Assembly (NCBI GenBank): GCA_005799495.1
Contig: SYGP01000017.1
Span: 1-57,491, forward strand
Length of the DNA: 57,491 nt
Direction of reading: 5' to 3'
DNA from: Planctomycetia bacterium
GTDB taxonomy: Bacteria > Planctomycetota > Phycisphaerae > Phycisphaerales > SM1A02
A model generated the notes under the pieces. That model was not told the origin of the DNA. It saw only the letters and a program-made list of their open reading frames with translations, and made no database searches. Both the position numbers and the translations under genes were made by a program. How positions within the stretch are numbered: the first letter of the stretch is position 1; the number at the start of each line of letters is the position of its first letter. Shown piece by piece: positions 53,141-57,491 of this stretch.

Positions 53141-54693
53141 AACTCAAGCTGGATCTCAAAGGACTCCTTGGAAAGAAAAAGGGTTCGGCGCCGGAGATGG
53201 ACGGCGTCGTGGTGGACGGAGAAAAGTCCGCGGGCGGAGAGAGTGCCAAGCGAGTTCTCGTCTGGATCAAGTCCAACGGGCTTGTCGTGACACTCGCGGT
53301 GGTTTCGATCGGCGCGCTGGTGTGCGCGTACCTGTTCAGCAGTGATATGGCTGCCGAAAATCAGAAAAGGGCGCAGGAAATGGCGCAGCAACTGGATGGG
53401 TTGCGGACGCTTGAGCGATCCAGCGTCACCATCACCATCCCTGGAAACGATCCCATTCAGTTCTCGGGAGTTGTCAGCAGGAAGATGGTTGAGGAAGTGC
53501 GTACTCGGATGACCTCGGGGGACGAGAAGCCGCAGAATGTGATGGCGCTCGCCGTGGCGCACAACCGCCGTGGTCGCGAGCCCGCCATGAATCTTCTCAT
53601 TGCCTTGAAGGACCCGAAGGTTCAGCAGGTGCACTTTGAGATGTTCGAGGCTCTCAAGAAGCGATATGACGCCCTGCTGGCGGATTGCCGTGCAACACTG
53701 CCGCCCAGCGAAGATGATGTTCGTGCGGAACTGCGTCGCACCAAAGCGCGTTTCCTGCAGATGAATCAGAATGAAAAGGCGGGCGCTCCAGCCAAACAGG
53801 GGGATGGACAAACTTCCCCGCAGCCTGCCGGGCAGGCGACCGCGGGCGACGGCAAGGGCAAGGCGGTGTTCGATGCTGCGCTCCAGGCACAACTTCGAAG
53901 CGAGCTCCAGGCGCGGCGCCTCGGCGAGTACAGCAAGGCGGCTGCCGAGGGCGGTTTGTATTGTTCAGCGGAGGCGCTCGGCTTTGATCCCAACCCCGCC
54001 CGCAAAGCGACGCCTGAGGCTCGGCTCCTCGAACTGTGGCGGCGGCAGATGAAGTTCTGGGTAGCAGAGGATGTTGTGCAAGCATGCATGGCGGTCAACG
54101 GACAGCGGTCGATTCCGGATGCGCCGGTCAAACGAATTGTCGGGATCAACTTCCTGACGCTCGCTGGTGGAGACGAGGGTGAGCAGGGCGGATCGCTCTC
54201 TGACTCGGCACCACCTCCTCCTGCGGAACCGCCGCTCGAGGGAGCAGCCGAGGGAGAAGTGAGCAGTGCGGATGCGCTCTCCGGACAGCCCATCGACCTG
54301 CAGCTGCCCGTCACGCGCAACTACGAACAGAGCCTTTCGGGGTGGGCGACCAACCAACTCTTCGATGTCCATACCGCTGTGGTGCGCTGTGTGGTCGAGA
54401 CCTCCAAGATTCCTGCGTTCATCAATGCTTTGGCCAGGCGCAACTTCGTTGTTGTCACGAATGTCCGTGTCGCGCCCGTCGATCCCTTCGCGGCAATGGC
54501 GGAGGGGTATTACTACGGAGCCAAGGAACCCGTTTCTCTCGTGACTTTGACGATCGACAGCGCGTGGTTGAGGCAATGGACGGGTCCTTTCATGCCGGAG
54601 CCCGTTCGGAAGAAACTCGGCACATCCGGCACCGTGCAGGGCGGGGATCCCCCCGCAGATGGCGGCGCGGCCGTCGATGGTGGCGCGGGATAA
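53137..54693 (+). CDS. single-pass membrane protein, PilO/PilN-like position
   Basis: This 518-residue protein has a short cytoplasmic N-terminus (KLKLDLKGLLGKKK), one transmembrane helix (GLVVTLAVVSIGALVCAYLFS) and a large exported part with a helical segment, a Gln/Gly-rich linker and two compact regions. The second region near VVRCVVETSKIPAFINALAR resembles the ferredoxin-like fold of pilus assembly proteins, but I cannot assign a family. Position after pilM suggests a PilN/PilO-type role. Confidence 0.7.
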   Translation: MKLKLDLKGLLGKKKGSAPEMDGVVVDGEKSAGGESAKRVLVWIKSNGLVVTLAVVSIGALVCAYLFSSDMAAENQKRAQEMAQQLDGLRTLERSSVTITIPGNDPIQFSGVVSRKMVEEVRTRMTSGDEKPQNVMALAVAHNRRGREPAMNLLIALKDPKVQQVHFEMFEALKKRYDALLADCRATLPPSEDDVRAELRRTKARFLQMNQNEKAGAPAKQGDGQTSPQPAGQATAGDGKGKAVFDAALQAQLRSELQARRLGEYSKAAAEGGLYCSAEALGFDPNPARKATPEARLLELWRRQMKFWVAEDVVQACMAVNGQRSIPDAPVKRIVGINFLTLAGGDEGEQGGSLSDSAPPPPAEPPLEGAAEGEVSSADALSGQPIDLQLPVTRNYEQSLSGWATNQLFDVHTAVVRCVVETSKIPAFINALARRNFVVVTNVRVAPVDPFAAMAEGYYYGAKEPVSLVTLTIDSAWLRQWTGPFMPEPVRKKLGTSGTVQGGDPPADGGAAVDGGAG

Positions 54694-54747
54694 ACAGACC
54701 GCCTCATCGGCTCGTGATCACACCTTCATGAACAGGAGATTCTGACG

Positions 54748-56655
54748 ATGGCAGCCAAGAAGATCAGCTTTCTCGAGTTGCACTGGGAGAAGTTGCTCAC
54801 AGGCGTGGGCGGCGCGGTGCTCGTTGGGGTGCTCGTCTGGGAACTGGTGCTGAGCGGCACGACCGTCAAGGTCGGGAGCGAGGCGCTCTCCATCGGTGAC
54901 TTTGAGGACAAGTTGGCGAAGCAAGAGCAGGCGATCGAACGAAAGATCAATGCAGACCTGCCGGCGGATCTCGCGATTCCCCAGCGAAAGAGCGTGTCCT
55001 CCGCGGTTGAGTTTGCTGCGCAGCGCGATGCGGAACTGATTGCCGGCGATCTGCCTCGCAATCGTCCATGGTTTGGCAGCATGCTGACAGGTCTTGCTGG
55101 TGACCGCAACATCTGGTTCTACGAACCGAAGTTCATGGCGCCGAAGCCAGGGCGCGTCCTGGTGACCCGAGACGCGTTCGATGCTGCGGCGATCGCGAAA
55201 GAGGACTTGCAGGAGTTCGAGAAATCGTCCCCGAAGTTCGTGGAACGATTCCTCAAGTCGGAGTCGGCGGATGTGACTTGGGCGACTCCCACGGCAACGG
55301 TTTCGATGAAAGGGCTATGGGAGGAGTTGCAGAAAGAGTCGACATCCGATCGTCCTCCTCGCGAGCGGATCAAGATGCCTTGGACGAACGGGTCGGATGA
55401 AGGCGGGTTGGTGATTGTCGATGTGCTCTTTGAGCGCCGCCAAAGGAAGCCAGATGGATCGTGGGGGAACCCCATGCCGGTCACGCCCGTTGTGGGCGCA
55501 CTCTCGTACCGCAGTGACATGGCATCCACTGAGATCCCACCCGGGTCCCTTCGCGATTCGTTGACGAAAGATCTTGCAGACATCGGCGCACAGATGGACA
55601 TCCTGCAGCCTCCGCTTCTTCCGATGAAGGGCGGGTACTTCATCGAGCCATCTCCACTGAGTGGTGCGGCAGGAGCTCCCGTTGTCGACCCGGTTGTTGC
55701 GGCACGTCAGCGCGACGAACGAAAGATCGCGGCAGCCCGCGATCAGTTGGATCGCACGGCCAAGCAGTTGGAGGACAAAGGCGGTCGTCTCGATCCGCCG
55801 CCTCCTGGGTCGAAGGACGGAACGGGCGGCGGTACTGCACCACCGAAGGAGAAAGGCGGTGGTGGTCCGCCCGGCATGGGCGGCGGCGGGGGCTCCATGA
55901 AGAAGGAGAAGCGCGATGCCGATGGACAGGCGGCCAACAGCGCTGTGAGGATCGCCTTGACCAAGAAACTCGACAGGGAGAAGGCAAGTCTCAAGAAGTT
56001 GGAGGAGGCGTTTGCCTTGGCGTACCCAGAAGAGAAGTTCGCGGCGAAGAAGGAGGCGCCACCAGAGCCGCCCCTTCGCGACCGAGGGGATGTCGTGGTT
56101 TGGACGCACGACTTTGATGTGCAGGATGGCGCTACCTATCAGTACCGCGCAACGGTCGTGGTATTCAATCCGTTTTTCACGCGCCAGGACGTGCTTGTCA
56201 AGGAGCAGCAGTCTCTGGACCGAGGTGCGGGGATCGCATCCGCGGTATCGGGCTGGGGACCTGAGGTCACCATCGGTGATTCCACCGAGTTTTTCCTGAC
56301 CCGCGGATCTGCCCGAGACGGCGTGGGTGGTCGGCGTGTGACGGTCGAGCTCTTCCGTTATATCGACGGCGTGGTCCGAACCACCAGCGAGGATGTGGTT
56401 GTGGGAGATCCTGTGGGAAAGAATGCCGCAGGAAAGAGCGGTGGAGGGGATTTTCGCACACAATATTATCTCGCGGATATATTCGATGATGGCGCGGATG
56501 GGCTTGTAGCAGTATTCGAATCTCGCTCGGCGACCGGACAGGCAGCCATCGAAATCCGCACCCTTGCGGACAAGGATTCCGAGCAGTACCGAGCGCTGCG
56601 GGACCTCTCGACCGCCGCATCGCCGAAAAAGGTCGCCGCGCGCGAGCCCAAGTGA
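54748..56655 (+). CDS. single-pass membrane protein with Gly/Lys-rich linker, pilus-platform candidate
   Basis: This 635-residue protein begins with a transmembrane helix at about residues 15-32 (LLTGVGGAVLVGVLVWELVL). A long exported part follows with Pro/Gly/Lys-rich linkers near 350-390 and a coiled-coil patch (KKLDREKASLKKLEEAF). The C-terminal region shows DVVVWTHDFDVQDGATYQYR. I do not recognise a family. ATG 54748 has AGGAG upstream. It is the third gene of the pilM operon and the last before the rRNA leader. Confidence 0.7.
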   Translation: MAAKKISFLELHWEKLLTGVGGAVLVGVLVWELVLSGTTVKVGSEALSIGDFEDKLAKQEQAIERKINADLPADLAIPQRKSVSSAVEFAAQRDAELIAGDLPRNRPWFGSMLTGLAGDRNIWFYEPKFMAPKPGRVLVTRDAFDAAAIAKEDLQEFEKSSPKFVERFLKSESADVTWATPTATVSMKGLWEELQKESTSDRPPRERIKMPWTNGSDEGGLVIVDVLFERRQRKPDGSWGNPMPVTPVVGALSYRSDMASTEIPPGSLRDSLTKDLADIGAQMDILQPPLLPMKGGYFIEPSPLSGAAGAPVVDPVVAARQRDERKIAAARDQLDRTAKQLEDKGGRLDPPPPGSKDGTGGGTAPPKEKGGGGPPGMGGGGGSMKKEKRDADGQAANSAVRIALTKKLDREKASLKKLEEAFALAYPEEKFAAKKEAPPEPPLRDRGDVVVWTHDFDVQDGATYQYRATVVVFNPFFTRQDVLVKEQQSLDRGAGIASAVSGWGPEVTIGDSTEFFLTRGSARDGVGGRRVTVELFRYIDGVVRTTSEDVVVGDPVGKNAAGKSGGGDFRTQYYLADIFDDGADGLVAVFESRSATGQAAIEIRTLADKDSEQYRALRDLSTAASPKKVAAREPK

Positions 56656-56778
56656 GGCAGAAGCGCTTCTGCCATTTCTAAGTTGTTGCAGGTCAATGAC
56701 TTATGGCATCGACTCATGTTGCGTTCGCAGCATGCCTCAAGGCGTGTAGCCACGCTCTTCTCCAGCGCTTCAGAGCGC

Positions 56779-56807
56779 TTGACAGCCTTGCGGGCTTTGG
56801 GTACGCT
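56779..56807 (+). promoter_or_regulatory. candidate promoter of the 23S rRNA unit
   Basis: TTGACA (56779-56784), a 17-base spacer, and TACGCT (56802-56807). The -35 is perfect and the -10 matches at three of six positions. It lies about 290 bases before the mature 23S start. Confidence 0.45.
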
Positions 56808-56837
56808 TTTCCTTCTGCGCTGTTCCACAACACGCAG

Positions 56838-56851
56838 CGGGCGAAAGCCCG
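56838..56851 (+). promoter_or_regulatory. boxB-like hairpin
   Basis: CGGGC GAAA GCCCG forms a five-base-pair stem with a GNRA tetraloop, 25 bases upstream of the boxA-like element. Confidence 0.4.
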
Positions 56852-56876
56852 GTTTGCAGGTTTGATTTGTTCGAAA

Positions 56877-56889
56877 GCATCTTTGACAA
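56877..56889 (+). promoter_or_regulatory. boxA-like antitermination element
   Basis: GCATCTTTGACAA matches the rRNA boxA consensus (TGCTCTTTAACAA in E. coli) at most positions. boxA in rRNA leaders recruits NusB/S10 to prevent early termination. Confidence 0.5.
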
Positions 56890-57097
56890 TTGAGGATCTG
56901 ATGTCGCATGCTGAGTGCGGTGTGTTGTTCAACCACATTCAGCAAGCATGTGAATCGAGTCAAGAATCCGGATGTGCGGAGCGTTCCAACGCAATGCACA
57001 TCTGCGTGTTTTTTCGAGTTTTGTTAGTTTGAAATGAGCAGCTTGAAGGCTGGTCGCGTCCATCGGGCCTCGGTGCAAACCGGGATTCGGTAGGCGT

Positions 57098-57491
57098 GGC
57101 CAAGCTAGAAAGGGCACACGGTGGATGCCTTGGCGTCGAGAGGCGATGAAGGACGTAGGAACCTGCGATAAGCCCAGGGGAGTTGGTAACCAAACGCCGA
57201 TCCTGGGATCTCCGAATGGGGCAACCCGACCCGCAAGGGTCACCTGCACCTGAATGTATAGGGTGCAGGAGCGAACGCAGCGAACTGAAACATCTCAGTA
57301 GCTGCAGGAAAGGAAAGCAAAAGCGACTCCGCAAGTAGCGCCGAGCGAACGCGGACCAAAGCGGCTACATGATGAATTGCCTGGAAAGGCAGACCAGAGA
57401 AGGTGATAGTCCTGTATTCATGAAACCGCCCAATGGCCTAGAGTAAGGTGAGACTCGTGAAATCTCGCCTGAACATGGGGGGACCACCCTC
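57098..57491 (+). rRNA. rrl: 23S ribosomal RNA, 5' part, cut by window end
   Basis: The sequence from GGCCAAGCTAGAAAGGGCAC aligns with the first bases of E. coli 23S rRNA. ACACGGTGGATGCC, GAGGCGATGAAGGACGT, CTGCGATAAGC and CCGAATGGGG are conserved domain I blocks in the right order. The mature start at 57098 is set by alignment to the E. coli first base. The gene continues past the window. No 16S gene precedes it within the window; the nearest upstream genes are the pilus operon. Confidence 0.96.

Larger units (their letters stand above)
56656..57097 (+). promoter_or_regulatory. 23S rRNA leader region without protein gene
   Basis: These 442 bases lie between the pilM operon and 23S rRNA and are visibly richer in A and T than the coding parts. 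I see no 16S rRNA, tRNA or protein gene in it. It holds a promoter candidate, a GAAA-loop hairpin, a boxA-like element, and a second hairpin near 57068-57083 (CGGT GCAA ACCG) just before the mature 5' end. Confidence 0.7.

Noticed and set aside
56883-56888. TTGACA before 23S as a -35 promoter element
   Set aside because: No acceptable -10 lies 16-18 bases downstream, and the surrounding bases match boxA, so I read it as an antitermination site.
56656-57097. A tRNA or 16S 3' end in the spacer before 23S
   Set aside because: I find no T-loop GGTTCRANYCC pattern with matching stems and no conserved 16S 3' sequence.

Overview
This is a GC-rich, gene-dense window from what looks like a planctomycete, probably of the Phycisphaerae type. 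The signs are two ECF sigma/membrane-anchored partner pairs, one sigma factor of the Rhodopirellula/Verrucomicrobium type, a sulfatase next to its formylglycine-generating enzyme, a secreted glycosidase ending in dockerin-like EF-hand repeats, and a 23S rRNA gene with no 16S gene before it. The taxonomic call is inference from gene content. I see no CRISPR array, insertion sequence, phage or tRNA gene.

Layout. (1) 63-9335, plus strand: one run of mostly overlapping genes. It holds an ECF sigma factor, its membrane partner, a secreted sulfatase with an altered metal site, a 1137-residue YHYH / PEBP-like / calcineurin-phosphatase fusion, a small secreted protein, CutC, and a lipoprotein-type formylglycine-generating enzyme that could mature the sulfatase. 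Gly/Gln-rich repeats occur in three consecutive products. (2) 9376-15352: DEAD-box helicase and DASH-type photolyase on the minus strand, then a divergent GH57-like / CBM25 / dockerin enzyme. (3) 15400-18488: Na/Pi cotransporter, STAS anti-anti-sigma protein, small membrane protein and an H-NS-like protein. (4) 18633-27412: a full chemosensory operon in the order of Pseudomonas wspABCDEF (MCP, CheW, CheR-TPR, CheW, CheA-REC, CheB), but the WspR-like receiver of the last gene is joined to a PP2C/SpoIIE phosphatase instead of a GGDEF domain. This is the most interesting system in the window: a Wsp surface-sensing type array apparently rewired from c-di-GMP to phosphatase or partner-switch output.

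(5) 27467-31845, minus: an RND efflux pump and its adaptor. This block sits between two copies of a 106-bp direct repeat, the 3' end of the receiver-phosphatase gene; the second copy is a gene remnant whose differences are mostly synonymous. (6) 32133-33631: a second ECF sigma/membrane protein pair. (7) 33637-38306: PurT and dihydropyrimidinase (minus), then an FAD oxidoreductase and an aldo/keto reductase (plus). (8) 38389-40023: three small lipoproteins, one FlgO-like, behind a good promoter candidate. (9) 40001-50866: SerRS, a YjdF-like membrane protein, and a minus-strand run of M20 peptidase, large membrane protein, ABC ATPase and NAD kinase; then a polytopic membrane protein and a four-S1-domain RNA-binding protein. 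(10) 50969-56655: PilM fused to a transmembrane/periplasmic part plus two large single-pass proteins, probably a divergent pilus or secretion inner-membrane platform. (11) 56656-57491: a leader with promoter, hairpin and boxA-like element, then the first 394 bases of 23S rRNA, cut by the window edge.
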